Made by a program: the position numbers and the translations under genes. From Desulfurobacterium sp. (lineage in GTDB: Bacteria > Aquificota > Aquificia > Desulfurobacteriales > Desulfurobacteriaceae): 28,554 bases of DNA. Shown piece after piece: positions 13,759 to 22,399 of the stretch (positions are counted from its first letter, which is position 1; every line of letters starts with the position of its first letter). Below the pieces are notes generated by a model. That model saw only the letters and a list, made by a program, of their open reading frames with translations. It was not told the origin of the DNA and searched no databases. The stretch is taken from the NCBI GenBank assembly GCA_026988135.1, contig JALSLT010000117.1:1-28554 (forward strand). The letters run 5' to 3'.

Positions 13759-15714
13759 TTGTTGCAAGAGTGTTGTTTGAAGAGATACAGATCTAATTTG
13801 AAGTTTTTTAAAAAGGAAAAACCTGAGTTTTATGAGCTTATTAAAAATAATATTACAGATTGCAAGGTTTCTTTTTCAAAGAAAAGTGAAATCCGTTTTG
13901 ACTTAAATGATAGCAGTTTTTCAGTTAATTTAAGCAATATAACTACTTATAGGAAAAACATTCTGAACACTGTTTCTGTTGATATGTTTTATTTAGTGGA
14001 TACAGAGGGAGAAGGAAATAACATTCACGGAAGAAATTTTAATAAATTGTTAAGTTTTGCAAATAAGTTTAAAAAGGAAAAAGTCCCTCATCGCGGATAT
14101 ATCTCTTGTTTAGTATTGTCCGGTTTTGGTTCCGGATTGCTTGTTGAAGAACTTGTTGGGATTTTTGAGATAAATTGCTTAATAATAGCGGATAAACTTT
14201 TATCCTCAATTATTCCTTCTTTTTATTTGATTGATTGGACAAGAATTTTCAAGGTATTTAAGGACAAAGGTAAAAGCTTAAAATTTATAATTGAAGATGA
14301 TGACATTCATTTAAGTGAAAAAATAGTTTCATCTATAATGGATATTTCTCCGATATTGGCATCAACGGTAGGAGTGGTAGAAAATACTGAAGGGAAGGGG
14401 CCTTATTCCAAAGACGTTAAAGGTGATTTTTCGAAGGAATTAAAGAAGTTGTTGTCCATTAGTAATAATCAGCTGGGCTTTTTTGATGACGAGATTACTT
14501 CATTAAAACATGTAAACTTAAATGTAATAAGAAATAATTTGCCTGTGTTTGAAAATATAAAAGAAAAGAGAGATGAAGTATTGGAAACTCCTGTCTTTAT
14601 ATGTGGTTCCGGTCCTTCATTGGATAGATTTATAGATAAGCTTAAATCAGGTAAAGATAAAGTTATTGTTGTTAGCTGCGGTACCGCTTTAAAGGCTCTT
14701 TTGAAAGCAGGGATATCGTCCGATATACATTTTGAAATGGAAAGGAATAAAATTACTTTTGATCTGCTATCAACACTTTCAAAAGCTCAACTGAAAAAAA
14801 TCAATTTTATCGGTTTGAATGTAATTTATCCTGAAGTTTTTAATTTATTTGGTTCCGGTGGAATTATTCTAAAACTTCCGGATGTTAGTTCCTTCTTATT
14901 CCCAAGTTCTTTTTTAGGATTTAAATATGTTAATCCTACAGTTACCAATATGGCGGTTTCTTTTTTCTCACATTTGGGATTTAGGCATATCTATTTTATC
15001 GGTTTGGATTATGGGTTTTCGGATTTGGAACGTCATCATTCGGGAGGAACTGTTTATTACGATTCCAAATCAGAAGTTAAGTTTAATGCTGAAAAATTAA
15101 TGAGAGTTCCGGGAAACTTTGGAAAAGAGGTTTATACCAATTCTGTGTTTTTCTATTCGAAAAAAATTACGGAGATGATAATAAGGCAATTTTCAAATGC
15201 AAGCTATTATAATCCCAACTTTGGAGCAAAAATATTTGGTGCAATTCCGATTAATAAGATTGATATTGAAAGTAACGGAAAAAAAGAGAAATCGGTATCC
15301 TGGATATTTGACTCTTTTAGAAGATTGAGTTTTGAAGAAAAATCCGATTTCCTTAAAAATTTAGATTTGATGAAAAAAATGGTTATAGAGTTCAATAAAG
15401 AAATTTTAGACTATATCGATGGTGTGGATTGTAGCCAAATATCTTCCGTAAAAGATATACATGAAATTTCCATGAATGTTTCTAATAAGCTTAAAATTTT
15501 GAAGGAGAAAAATGAAAGTGCATTTCTATTGCTATCAGGAAGTTACTATCATTTTTTGAGAGTTATTAACGTTAACTCTTTTTATGTTCCCGAGAAGCTT
15601 TTTCCCGATTATTTAAGAGAGGTTTTATCGGTTTTTAAAAGCTTTATTTGTGAAACGAGTAGTGTAATACAAACAGTACATAAAGAGAGGGATGTGTTAT
15701 GCAGGGAAAAATAG
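13759..15714 (+). CDS. Maf-type motility-associated glycosyltransferase (DUF115)
   Basis: A 651-residue protein of the Maf family, which in several bacteria attaches nonulosonic acids (pseudaminic or legionaminic acid) to flagellin. The central DUF115 domain is clear: VFICGSGPSLDRF (279-291), VSCGTALKALLKAGI (306-319), DIHFEME (322-328), GLDYGFSD (415-422) and the HHSGGT segment (426-431). The N-terminal 270 residues match the usual Maf extension only loosely. The start is probably TTG 13759 or 13762, since GTAGGA precedes them and no ATG is near; this is uncertain. The gene is visibly AT-rich against its neighbours, a common trait of surface-modification genes. It overlaps the next gene by 16 bases and lies upstream of flagellin, its probable substrate. 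Confidence 0.85.
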   Translation: MLQECCLKRYRSNLKFFKKEKPEFYELIKNNITDCKVSFSKKSEIRFDLNDSSFSVNLSNITTYRKNILNTVSVDMFYLVDTEGEGNNIHGRNFNKLLSFANKFKKEKVPHRGYISCLVLSGFGSGLLVEELVGIFEINCLIIADKLLSSIIPSFYLIDWTRIFKVFKDKGKSLKFIIEDDDIHLSEKIVSSIMDISPILASTVGVVENTEGKGPYSKDVKGDFSKELKKLLSISNNQLGFFDDEITSLKHVNLNVIRNNLPVFENIKEKRDEVLETPVFICGSGPSLDRFIDKLKSGKDKVIVVSCGTALKALLKAGISSDIHFEMERNKITFDLLSTLSKAQLKKINFIGLNVIYPEVFNLFGSGGIILKLPDVSSFLFPSSFLGFKYVNPTVTNMAVSFFSHLGFRHIYFIGLDYGFSDLERHHSGGTVYYDSKSEVKFNAEKLMRVPGNFGKEVYTNSVFFYSKKITEMIIRQFSNASYYNPNFGAKIFGAIPINKIDIESNGKKEKSVSWIFDSFRRLSFEEKSDFLKNLDLMKKMVIEFNKEILDYIDGVDCSQISSVKDIHEISMNVSNKLKILKEKNESAFLLLSGSYYHFLRVINVNSFYVPEKLFPDYLREVLSVFKSFICETSSVIQTVHKERDVLCREK

Positions 15715-16928
15715 ATATTTTAGTGGTTTCTTCTGAAAACTTTACTAATGAAAAGAGAATTATAGAATCACTATCTCGATGGTCTGAATTTATTTCAAAA
15801 GTGATAGTTTCCGGAGAGGAAAAAGATTATTATGAAAATCTGGATTTTTCTGTTGAGTTTTTAGGTCTTAAAACAGAAAATAAGGCAATTATAAGAAATA
15901 TGCTACTGTCCCATTCTTCTCAAAACTACGGGTTATGGATATCTGAAGATTGTTTTTTGGAAGATGATGCTTTAGAGGAACTTTTGGGTGTTTTTCAGGA
16001 GCAGGCAGACGCTACTTTTATTTATCCAAATGAAGTTTTGATATTTGGAGATGAAGAAACCGTTAGAAATTTCTATGATTTTAAAGATAGAGAAAAAGAG
16101 CTTTTGCAAACTTTGGCTATTGAAAATATGATGCCAGAGTGGGGAGTTTTAACAGATTTAGAGTTTTTAAAAGAGAGAGGAGGATTTGACGAGCGATTCG
16201 CCGACTATGAATTCTACGATTTTGTTTATAAAAACATAAAAGATTTAAAACTTAAAAATGCGGATTTTGCTTTTATTGAAACCGTTTTAAATAACACATT
16301 TATAGATACATCCTACCGAAGTCTTTCAGTGAGAGAAACGGTTAATCTTTATGATTGGAGAAAGGAATTGTTCCCATCTCTCAGTTGGGATAAAGATGAA
16401 AGATTAGCTCTTTCCACGGCAAATACACTTATCGGAGATAGACTTTTCGCTTACTTTGACTTTTTAAATGCTTCAGAGTTTTACAGAAAGGCTCTTGGTG
16501 CTTATGAAAATACTATTACTCTTGGTAAGCTTTTTGATGCCTATCTTCTTATGGGATTGTTTGATGAAGCGGAAAAAGTGCTTGCCGTAGGATTTAAAGA
16601 AGAAGAGCAGGAGCAAAAAAAGGAGCAGTTACGGAATGTTAAAACAATAGTTAAAAATTTGGAGCAGGAAATAGAGGCTGGAAAAATCGAAGAAGTTTTA
16701 GAAATGATTCCAGATGTTTTTGATTATTATAAAGGCGCCCCTGTTCATAATATAATGGGAGTTATTGCGTATCATTCGGGAGATTTTGAGAGAGCTTATA
16801 AGTTTTTTTATAAAACGGTTGGAATGAATCCTATTGAGGAAAATTATATGTTGAATTTGACGGATATGGCTAAAAAACTTGGCAAGGAAAATGACGTTAT
16901 AGGGTTTGTCAATAGGATTGTTAAATAG
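15699..16928 (+). CDS. Putative glycosyltransferase with C-terminal TPR region
   Basis: A 409-residue protein. Residues about 1-205 look like a compact GT-A fold: an initial DILVVSSENF strand, a central WISEDCFLEDDALEEL (80-95) where family-2 enzymes carry DxD, and RGGFDERF (160-167), a typical acceptor-side motif. The DxD itself is not canonical, so activity and donor are uncertain. Residues about 240-405 form helical pairs of TPR character (SEFYRKALGAYEN; AVHNI-like and GDFERAYKFFYKTVGMNP). The start is ATG 15699, inside the end of the Maf gene, with GAGAGG upstream. Position between Maf and flagellin suggests a part in flagellin glycosylation; the TPR region may bind the protein substrate. 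I do not recognise a specific named family. Confidence 0.6.
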   Translation: MQGKIDILVVSSENFTNEKRIIESLSRWSEFISKVIVSGEEKDYYENLDFSVEFLGLKTENKAIIRNMLLSHSSQNYGLWISEDCFLEDDALEELLGVFQEQADATFIYPNEVLIFGDEETVRNFYDFKDREKELLQTLAIENMMPEWGVLTDLEFLKERGGFDERFADYEFYDFVYKNIKDLKLKNADFAFIETVLNNTFIDTSYRSLSVRETVNLYDWRKELFPSLSWDKDERLALSTANTLIGDRLFAYFDFLNASEFYRKALGAYENTITLGKLFDAYLLMGLFDEAEKVLAVGFKEEEQEQKKEQLRNVKTIVKNLEQEIEAGKIEEVLEMIPDVFDYYKGAPVHNIMGVIAYHSGDFERAYKFFYKTVGMNPIEENYMLNLTDMAKKLGKENDVIGFVNRIVK

Positions 16929-16936
16929 GAGATTGG

Positions 16937-18418
16937 ATGGAGCTTTCTGCATGTATAATTGCTAAAGATGAAGAAAATAATCTCCCAAGGTTACTTAAAA
17001 GTTTAAAAGGTAAATTTGATGAGATAATTCTTGTTGATACAGGTTCTATTGACAGGACAATAGAGGTAGCGAGAGAATACGGTTGTAAGGTTTATGAAAA
17101 AGAGTGGACAGGATTCGCCAATGCGAGGAATTTTGCTGTCTCAAAAGCAACCGGAGATTGGGTTTGGCATTTTGATGCCGATTTTGAGATAGATGATGAA
17201 GAGTTCAAAAAAGCAAAACAGCATTTATTAATTCTTGATGATAGATTTAATTCTGTTGAAGTGATTATTGAAAATTACAATATTGATGGTACTGTTAGGG
17301 CTTATTCTTCCCATACGTTTATTCATAGAAATAAACCTGATATTAAATGGGTTGGCAAGGTCCATGAATGGATACAAAACGGAGAACTTGTTTTTGCTCT
17401 TAATGTGAAGGTTAAGCATTTCGGATTTGAAGATTATGAGGTTTTAAAGGGAAAGGCAAAGCGAAATATAAAACTTCTTGAAGAGGAGATAAAAGATTTA
17501 AAAAGAAGGGGTGAGGATAATTCACAAGTTGCCTATAAGTACTTTTATCTTGTCCAATCATATGCGGTTTTATCCGGAGATAATAAAGAATATACCGAAA
17601 GAGTTGTAAAAACGGTCAGAAATTATTTCTCATTAAGGCCTAATTCTGATAGAAAAAATATTTTTGATATTCATATTTTCACATATTTAATGGAAGCACT
17701 ACTTTTTCTAAAAAAGTATGATGAGTGTAAAGAGTATCTTGAAAAAGCTCTTGATTTAAATCCTGATTATCCTGATTTCCTTTTTTATAAAGGGAAACTG
17801 TTTGAAAAGATTGGTAAACATAGTGCCGCTTTTAAAGGTTATGTTGAGTTTCTCTTCTGTGTGGATAAATTACATATGAAATCCCCGTTTGAGAGCTATA
17901 ATGGTCTAACCGTTTTGTCGGAAAAAATGGTACGTTCTTATAATATTGCACTGGAAATAGTTCCCGAGCTTTTTGATAAATTAGAGAATAAGGCAGAGTC
18001 TATTAGTTTTGTGGAGAGAAAATGGAAGGAATCAAGAGGATTATATACAGGAATAGCATATGGAAAATTGCTTGATAAGAAAGGTGAAAACCCTGAAAAA
18101 ATTTTAAGAAAACTATCAAGAATCTATGATAAAAATTACGTAGCTCAGTTTGAGTATGGAAAGTTTTTGTTAATGAAAAATCGTATAGTAGAAGCACAGA
18201 GATTTTTAAAAAAGGTAATGGAACTTAATCCGGAATTTTCAATGGGAAAAGTACTTTTCCTATATGCCGGAGTTTTGTCGGGGAAGATTGATGTAGCGAC
18301 TTTTGTGAAAGTTACTGCCGAGTTAAAAAAGAAACTTGAGAAGATTAAACATCCTTATTTTTCAACTCTTTTGTCTAAGTGTGTGGAAACTTTGAATAAG
18401 GTTCAAAATTCAGGCTAA
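16937..18418 (+). CDS. Family-2 glycosyltransferase fused to TPR region
   Basis: A 493-residue protein with a clear N-terminal GT2 domain (about 1-190): SACIIAKDEENNLPRLLKSL (4-23), VDTGSIDRT (33-41), FANARNFAVSKATGDWVWHF and the metal-binding DxD (D80, D82). The wording matches the WaaE/LgtF/SunS-like group of GT2 enzymes, which often add hexoses to lipid or protein acceptors. The remaining 300 residues are TPR-like helical repeats (for example CKEYLEKALDLNPDYPDFLFY, within about 255-275, and AQRFLKKVMELNPEF near 415). It starts 8 bases after the previous gene, with GGAG upstream. Its stop codon is part of the sigma-28 -35 element of the flagellin gene, tying it physically to flagellin. Confidence 0.85.
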   Translation: MELSACIIAKDEENNLPRLLKSLKGKFDEIILVDTGSIDRTIEVAREYGCKVYEKEWTGFANARNFAVSKATGDWVWHFDADFEIDDEEFKKAKQHLLILDDRFNSVEVIIENYNIDGTVRAYSSHTFIHRNKPDIKWVGKVHEWIQNGELVFALNVKVKHFGFEDYEVLKGKAKRNIKLLEEEIKDLKRRGEDNSQVAYKYFYLVQSYAVLSGDNKEYTERVVKTVRNYFSLRPNSDRKNIFDIHIFTYLMEALLFLKKYDECKEYLEKALDLNPDYPDFLFYKGKLFEKIGKHSAAFKGYVEFLFCVDKLHMKSPFESYNGLTVLSEKMVRSYNIALEIVPELFDKLENKAESISFVERKWKESRGLYTGIAYGKLLDKKGENPEKILRKLSRIYDKNYVAQFEYGKFLLMKNRIVEAQRFLKKVMELNPEFSMGKVLFLYAGVLSGKIDVATFVKVTAELKKKLEKIKHPYFSTLLSKCVETLNKVQNSG

Positions 18419-18442
18419 AAAAATTCTAATTACTTCCGATAA
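18416..18442 (+). promoter_or_regulatory. Sigma-28 (FliA) promoter for flagellin
   Basis: TAAA (18416-18419), exactly 15 bases, then TCCGATAA (18435-18442). This differs from the enterobacterial TAAA-N15-GCCGATAA form at one position only. It lies 40 bases before the flagellin start, and the TAAA includes the stop codon of the upstream glycosyltransferase gene. Confidence 0.85.
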
Positions 18443-18482
18443 TAGGGGATAGAAAGTAAAACTATTAAAGGAGGTAAAAGTC

Positions 18483-19337
18483 ATGGCTCTTAGAATTAAC
18501 TACAACTACCAGGCTGACTTTACACACACAAACCTTTTGAGAACGGAAGCTGACATGAATAAGTCTCTTGAAAGGTTAGCCACAGGTTACAGAATCAACA
18601 GTGCAGCTGATGATGCCGCAGGTCTTTACATCGCTGATCAGTTGAAAACTTATGCTACATCTCTTGATCAGGGTATCAGAAATGCTCAGGATGGTGTAAG
18701 TATCGCTCAGATTGGACAGGGTGCTTTAAGTGAGGTTTACAACATTCTTAATGATGTGAAGTCAAAGACAATCCAAGCTTCAAACACTCTTGATGATCAG
18801 GCAAGGGCGGAAATTCAGCAGGATATTAACAGCTTAGTAGATTCTGTATCCAAAATTTTTACGGATACCGAATTTAACGGGATGACTCTGTTCGGTACAG
18901 CAGCAACTACATTTACCATACATTACGGTGGAAGAACAGATCAGAATTTAGCTATGGTTGTTTCAACTGCTACAGCTGATGCAGGAACAGCTGGAACTAT
19001 CGCTTCAACTGTAACTATAGGTACTGCAGGTTATTCTATAGATGTAACATCTCAGACTGCTGCGAATACATCTGTGGAGACAGTGGATGATCTTATCAAA
19101 GCTGTTGATGACCTTGCTGCGAAACTTGGTTCTAATCAGATAGAGCTTGAAAAGATAATCAGTAATAATCAGACAATAAAGGTAAACACATCTGAGGCTG
19201 AATCAAGAATTAGAAACGTTGACTTTGCTAAAGAGATGTCTGAATATACAAAGAATCAGATTCTCATGCAGTCCGGTACAGCCATGCTTGGCCAGGCTAA
19301 TCAGCAGCCACAGCTTGTTCTTCAACTTTTAAGATAG
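18483..19337 (+). CDS. fliC: Flagellin
   Basis: A 284-residue flagellin, the filament subunit. The conserved D0/D1 N-terminus (LRTEADMNKSLERLATGYRI, then NSAADDAAGLYIADQL) and C-terminus (SRIRNVDFAKEMSEYTKNQI, ending QANQQPQLVLQLLR) are complete. The centre (about 145-215) is short and rich in Thr, Ala and Ser, with no large outer domain; this exposed stretch is the likely site of glycosylation by the upstream enzymes. A strong AAAGGAGGT ribosome site, a sigma-28 promoter and a GC-rich terminator frame it as a highly expressed single gene. No other flagellin gene is in the window. Confidence 0.97.
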   Translation: MALRINYNYQADFTHTNLLRTEADMNKSLERLATGYRINSAADDAAGLYIADQLKTYATSLDQGIRNAQDGVSIAQIGQGALSEVYNILNDVKSKTIQASNTLDDQARAEIQQDINSLVDSVSKIFTDTEFNGMTLFGTAATTFTIHYGGRTDQNLAMVVSTATADAGTAGTIASTVTIGTAGYSIDVTSQTAANTSVETVDDLIKAVDDLAAKLGSNQIELEKIISNNQTIKVNTSEAESRIRNVDFAKEMSEYTKNQILMQSGTAMLGQANQQPQLVLQLLR

Positions 19338-19349
19338 TAATTTTATTTA

Positions 19350-19370
19350 GGGCGGGATACCCGCCCTTTT
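19350..19370 (+). terminator. Intrinsic terminator after flagellin
   Basis: GGGCGGG, loop ATA, CCCGCCC, then TTTT, 13 bases after the flagellin stop. It is a strong hairpin and should separate flagellin from the FlaG-FliD run. The 80 bases between it and flaG hold a small inverted repeat (AGCC-GA-GGCT, about 19377) but no promoter I could recognise. Confidence 0.85.
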
Positions 19371-19450
19371 CAGAGTAGCCGAGGCTATTGTGGAAAGGGT
19401 GGGAAGATTTTAAATTTAACCAAAGCTAATCTTTTTCCGGAGAAATTGAT

Positions 19451-19816
19451 ATGGAAATTAAAAATGTTGCCAATATCCAGACAACGTTAAAAATGACAGA
19501 AGCTCAAACATCCGGGAGGACGGAGAATTTAGGTATTTCTAGAAATGTTCAAAATAAAAAAACAGAAGAGAAAAGGAAGCTTTCCCCGCAGGAGCTTGAA
19601 AAAATTGCAAAAGATTTAAAAGAAAAGCTTTCCATGCTCAATACTCAACTTAAAATAGAGATGGAAAAAGTGGGCGATAATGAGGAAATTCCTATAATTA
19701 AAGTTATAGATACGAATACTAAGGAAGTTATAAGACAAATTCCTCCGGAATATATGGTTAAAATAGCGAAATATATTGATGAAATAACAGGACTTCTTGT
19801 TAGGGAGAAAGCTTAA
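19451..19816 (+). CDS. flaG: FlaG-family protein
   Basis: A 121-residue cytoplasmic or secreted flagellar protein. The FlaG domain is in the C-terminal half: IPIIKVIDTNTKEVIRQIPPEY (about 75-96) and VKIAKYIDEITGLLV. The first 40 residues are polar and low in order. FlaG proteins influence filament length or capping in several bacteria, but the mechanism is unclear. The start is ATG 19451 with GGAG eight bases upstream. It lies between flagellin and fliD, the classic order. Confidence 0.9.
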   Translation: MEIKNVANIQTTLKMTEAQTSGRTENLGISRNVQNKKTEEKRKLSPQELEKIAKDLKEKLSMLNTQLKIEMEKVGDNEEIPIIKVIDTNTKEVIRQIPPEYMVKIAKYIDEITGLLVREKA

Positions 19817-19834
19817 TCCGATTGGGAGATTGAT

Positions 19835-21178
19835 ATGGCAGGTGAATTATATTTGAGTAATTTAAGTGGGGGTTTTGACTATCAGCAGATTCTGGATCAG
19901 ATGTATTCTATAAAAAGCGTTCAAATACAGTATTATCAGCAGAGAGAGAGTGAGCTTCAAAACAAAAAATCGGCTTTAGGTAGTTTTGACTCTCTGGTAG
20001 AAGATTTTAAAGGTGTTATGAACGATCTGTTTAATCCTAATATTTTTGAAAAAAAAGCCGTATCTGTTTCGGACGATACAAAGGTTGATGTTACTGTTAC
20101 GGATTCTACTGCGGTTGAGGCTACTTCGTTTGATTTGTCCGTGTTGCAGACTGCTCAAAAGGATGTCTGGCTTTCCCAAAGTGGGGTTTCAGATTCTACG
20201 GCAGCAGTTGCAACAACTTCTGGAACATTGCAGATAAGTTATGGTGGTAATGTTGTTGCAACCGTAAATTACGATACTGATACCACAACAGATACACCTT
20301 CTACTATTCAAGAGGTAGCGAATGCTATAAATGGGGCTCAATCCGACGTTAAAGCAACGGTGTTTTTTGACGGGACAAACTATAGACTACTTTTATCTGG
20401 TGCTGATACAGGGAGTGAAAGCACTGTCTCTGTTGCCGAAGTGGGTGGAGGGGATTTCCTTGATATTCTTCAGCTTGGAGATAATTATGTTGATAGTCAT
20501 GTTCAGACTGCTCAAAATGCAGTTGTAGAAATATACGGTACTCAAGTGACAAGTTCAACAAATAATTTTACGGATGCTATTCCCGGCATGACTATTTCGG
20601 TTAAAGCTCCGACCTCTTCACCTGTTTCTGTTAATATAGATAATGATTACACTGATGTTGAAAGCAATCTTCAATCTATGGTCGAAAAGTACAATTCTAT
20701 TGTGGATTTTATAAAACAATATACCGGTAAAGATGGTGCCCTTTCTGGTAACTTTACGCTTCAGGATATAAGATCTACGATTTTTGATAAACTTGACCCT
20801 TTGTTTCAATTAAACCTTCTGAATGTAGATAAAGATACCGGACATCTTTCAATAAATTCCACGGAGATGGATAATCTGCTTACAAATGATCCGCAAACCT
20901 TGGAAACGACATTAACAGATTCATTGAAAGATAATTTTTACGATTATCTTCTCTATGTAACAGGGACAGATAGCCCTATATCTTTGACGCAAAAAAGTTA
21001 TGACAATCAAATAAGTTCTATAGAGGATCAGATAGATTTAACAAATAAGAGAATAACTCAAGAGATGGAAACGTTGAAAAAGCAGCTTGTGGACCTTCAA
21101 CTTTATATGTCCCAGATGCAGGATGTTCAGGCAAGAATTTCTCAAACCTTCGGAACGTCAACAACTACTTCGGCTTAA
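19835..21178 (+). CDS. fliD: Flagellar hook-associated protein 2 (filament cap)
   Basis: A 447-residue cap protein that sits at the filament tip and inserts new flagellin subunits. The N-terminal FliD domain (GGFDYQQILDQMYSIKSVQI and the following coiled region, 1-70), a Thr/Ser/Val-rich beta middle (about 80-280) and a C-terminal domain with a long terminal coiled coil (IEDQIDLTNKRITQEMETL onward, about 395-440) follow the family order. The start is ATG 19835, 18 bases after flaG, preceded by GGGAG. The length is within the usual 400-700 range, at the short end, in keeping with the compact flagellin. Confidence 0.95.
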   Translation: MAGELYLSNLSGGFDYQQILDQMYSIKSVQIQYYQQRESELQNKKSALGSFDSLVEDFKGVMNDLFNPNIFEKKAVSVSDDTKVDVTVTDSTAVEATSFDLSVLQTAQKDVWLSQSGVSDSTAAVATTSGTLQISYGGNVVATVNYDTDTTTDTPSTIQEVANAINGAQSDVKATVFFDGTNYRLLLSGADTGSESTVSVAEVGGGDFLDILQLGDNYVDSHVQTAQNAVVEIYGTQVTSSTNNFTDAIPGMTISVKAPTSSPVSVNIDNDYTDVESNLQSMVEKYNSIVDFIKQYTGKDGALSGNFTLQDIRSTIFDKLDPLFQLNLLNVDKDTGHLSINSTEMDNLLTNDPQTLETTLTDSLKDNFYDYLLYVTGTDSPISLTQKSYDNQISSIEDQIDLTNKRITQEMETLKKQLVDLQLYMSQMQDVQARISQTFGTSTTTSA

Positions 21179-21192
21179 AAGGAGATATTTAA

Positions 21193-21552
21193 ATGGATAA
21201 TTCTTATTTGAAGCTTGATGTTGAAACAGCTGCTCCTATAAAAAGAGTAGTGATGCTTTATGAGAAGGCAATTTTATGTATGGAGGAAGCCAAGGTAGGG
21301 ATAGAAACTGATGATTTAAAAAGAAAAATAGAAAATATCTTAAGGGCGCACGATATAATAAGGGTTTTGAATGTTTCTCTTGATATGGAAAAGGGTGGGG
21401 AGATTTCTGAAAATTTAAGGGAACTTTATGATTTCATAGAAGTATCACTTACAAAAGTGAATGCCTCTAATGATACGGTTCTTTTGAATGATGTGATGGA
21501 AATAGTTTCAACTTTGAAAAGTGCGTGGGAGGAGATAGAATCGAAAGTTTAA
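21193..21552 (+). CDS. fliS: Flagellin export chaperone FliS
   Basis: A 119-residue, all-helical protein. FliS binds the C-terminal D0 region of flagellin in the cytoplasm, keeping it unfolded until export. Family traits seen: an early Tyr-containing segment, ETAAPIKRVVMLYEKAILCMEEAK (close to the family pattern tASPleLv.mLYdgai), AHDIIRVLNVSLDMEKGGEI and LRELYDFI. AAAAGGAGA precedes the start, 14 bases after fliD. Its last 28 bases overlap the next gene. Confidence 0.93.
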   Translation: MDNSYLKLDVETAAPIKRVVMLYEKAILCMEEAKVGIETDDLKRKIENILRAHDIIRVLNVSLDMEKGGEISENLRELYDFIEVSLTKVNASNDTVLLNDVMEIVSTLKSAWEEIESKV

Positions 21553-21779
21553 AAGAAATTGTAGAAAAAATGATGTTGGCTGTAGAGAAGGATGATTTTT
21601 ATGAAGCATCAGTTCTTTCAAAGGAGCTTTTGGGGATAGATGTTTCTTCCTTATCAAAAGAAGAGGCGGAAAATTTAAGTAAAACAATTTCTATGTTTAT
21701 AAAAAAAGCAAAGAGTAGAGAACTTGACATAATAAATGCTTTGGAGAAGAAAAAGCAGGCAAAGAGGTTTTTGAAGTGA
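21525..21779 (+). CDS. Small helical FliT-like flagellar protein
   Basis: An 84-codon frame predicted all-helical, rich in Glu and Lys (MLAVEKDDFYEASVLSKELL, KSRELDIINALEKKKQAKRF). Its size and place directly after fliS fit FliT, the FliD export chaperone, but sequence resemblance is faint. The start is unresolved. GTG 21525 has a poor ribosome site; the strong GGAGGAG lies at 21528-21534, inside that reading frame, and points seven bases on to an ATC (21540), a rare start. ATG 21570 is the next standard choice. It overlaps fliS by 28 bases and bioD by 4. Confidence 0.6.
   Translation: MGGDRIESLKEIVEKMMLAVEKDDFYEASVLSKELLGIDVSSLSKEEAENLSKTISMFIKKAKSRELDIINALEKKKQAKRFLK
21528..21534 (+). promoter_or_regulatory. 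Strong ribosome binding site without a standard start codon
   Basis: GGAGGAG within the fliS 3' end. The codon seven bases after GGAGG in the open FliT-like frame is ATC, not ATG, GTG or TTG. It may drive a rare AUC start or be chance coding sequence of fliS. Confidence 0.4.
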
Positions 21780-22399
21780 TTCTTTTTGTTACGGGAACCA
21801 ATACGGGAGTAGGGAAAACATTTTTCTCGGTTAATCTTTTAAAACTTCTTAAAAAGTCAGGAAAAAATGTTTTAGGGTTTAAACCGATAGAGACAGGGTG
21901 TGACCCGGTATGTGAAGATGTTAAAAAAATATCGAAAGTTTGTGGTAAAGATATTCCCCCTGTTTATTTTTTTAAAACGCCTGTTGCGCCGTCTGTTGCT
22001 GAAGTTCTTGAAAATAAGAAGATAGATGTTGATTTAATAAAAGAGAAAGTTAAAGAGTATGAGAAGCAAGTTGACCTTTTAATTGTGGAGGGCGCCGGTG
22101 GTATAATGGTTCCGATAAGCGGGAAATATACTTTCCTTGATTTTGCGAAAGAGATTGCTGATGAAGTCGTAATAGTGGCTTTAAATAAGTTAGGTGTTAT
22201 AAATCATGCACTTCTTACCGTTAAAATTTGTTCTGATAGTAAAATCCCGATAAAAGGCGTTTTTCTTAATAGCTTCGGTAATAGCGGAGTTGATGTAAGT
22301 CAAGCAACAAACTATAAAACGCTTTTATCGCTTCTTGATTCTCCTGTTTATGAATTTTCTTCGGAAGAGGATTTTGAGGAGTTTATCTCTCTTTTTTGA
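21776..22399 (+). CDS. bioD: ATP-dependent dethiobiotin synthetase
   Basis: A 207-residue enzyme that closes the ureido ring of dethiobiotin from diaminopelargonate, CO2 and ATP. Motifs: P-loop GTNTGVGKT (7-15, K14), KPIETGCD with K37, and VEGAGGIMVPI near 104-114. The start is GTG 21776, overlapping the stop of the FliT-like gene (GTGA). It is thus tied to the end of the flagellar transcript though its function is unrelated; no other biotin gene is in the window. Its 3' end overlaps aroK on the other strand by 17 bases. Confidence 0.93.
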   Translation: MILFVTGTNTGVGKTFFSVNLLKLLKKSGKNVLGFKPIETGCDPVCEDVKKISKVCGKDIPPVYFFKTPVAPSVAEVLENKKIDVDLIKEKVKEYEKQVDLLIVEGAGGIMVPISGKYTFLDFAKEIADEVVIVALNKLGVINHALLTVKICSDSKIPIKGVFLNSFGNSGVDVSQATNYKTLLSLLDSPVYEFSSEEDFEEFISLF

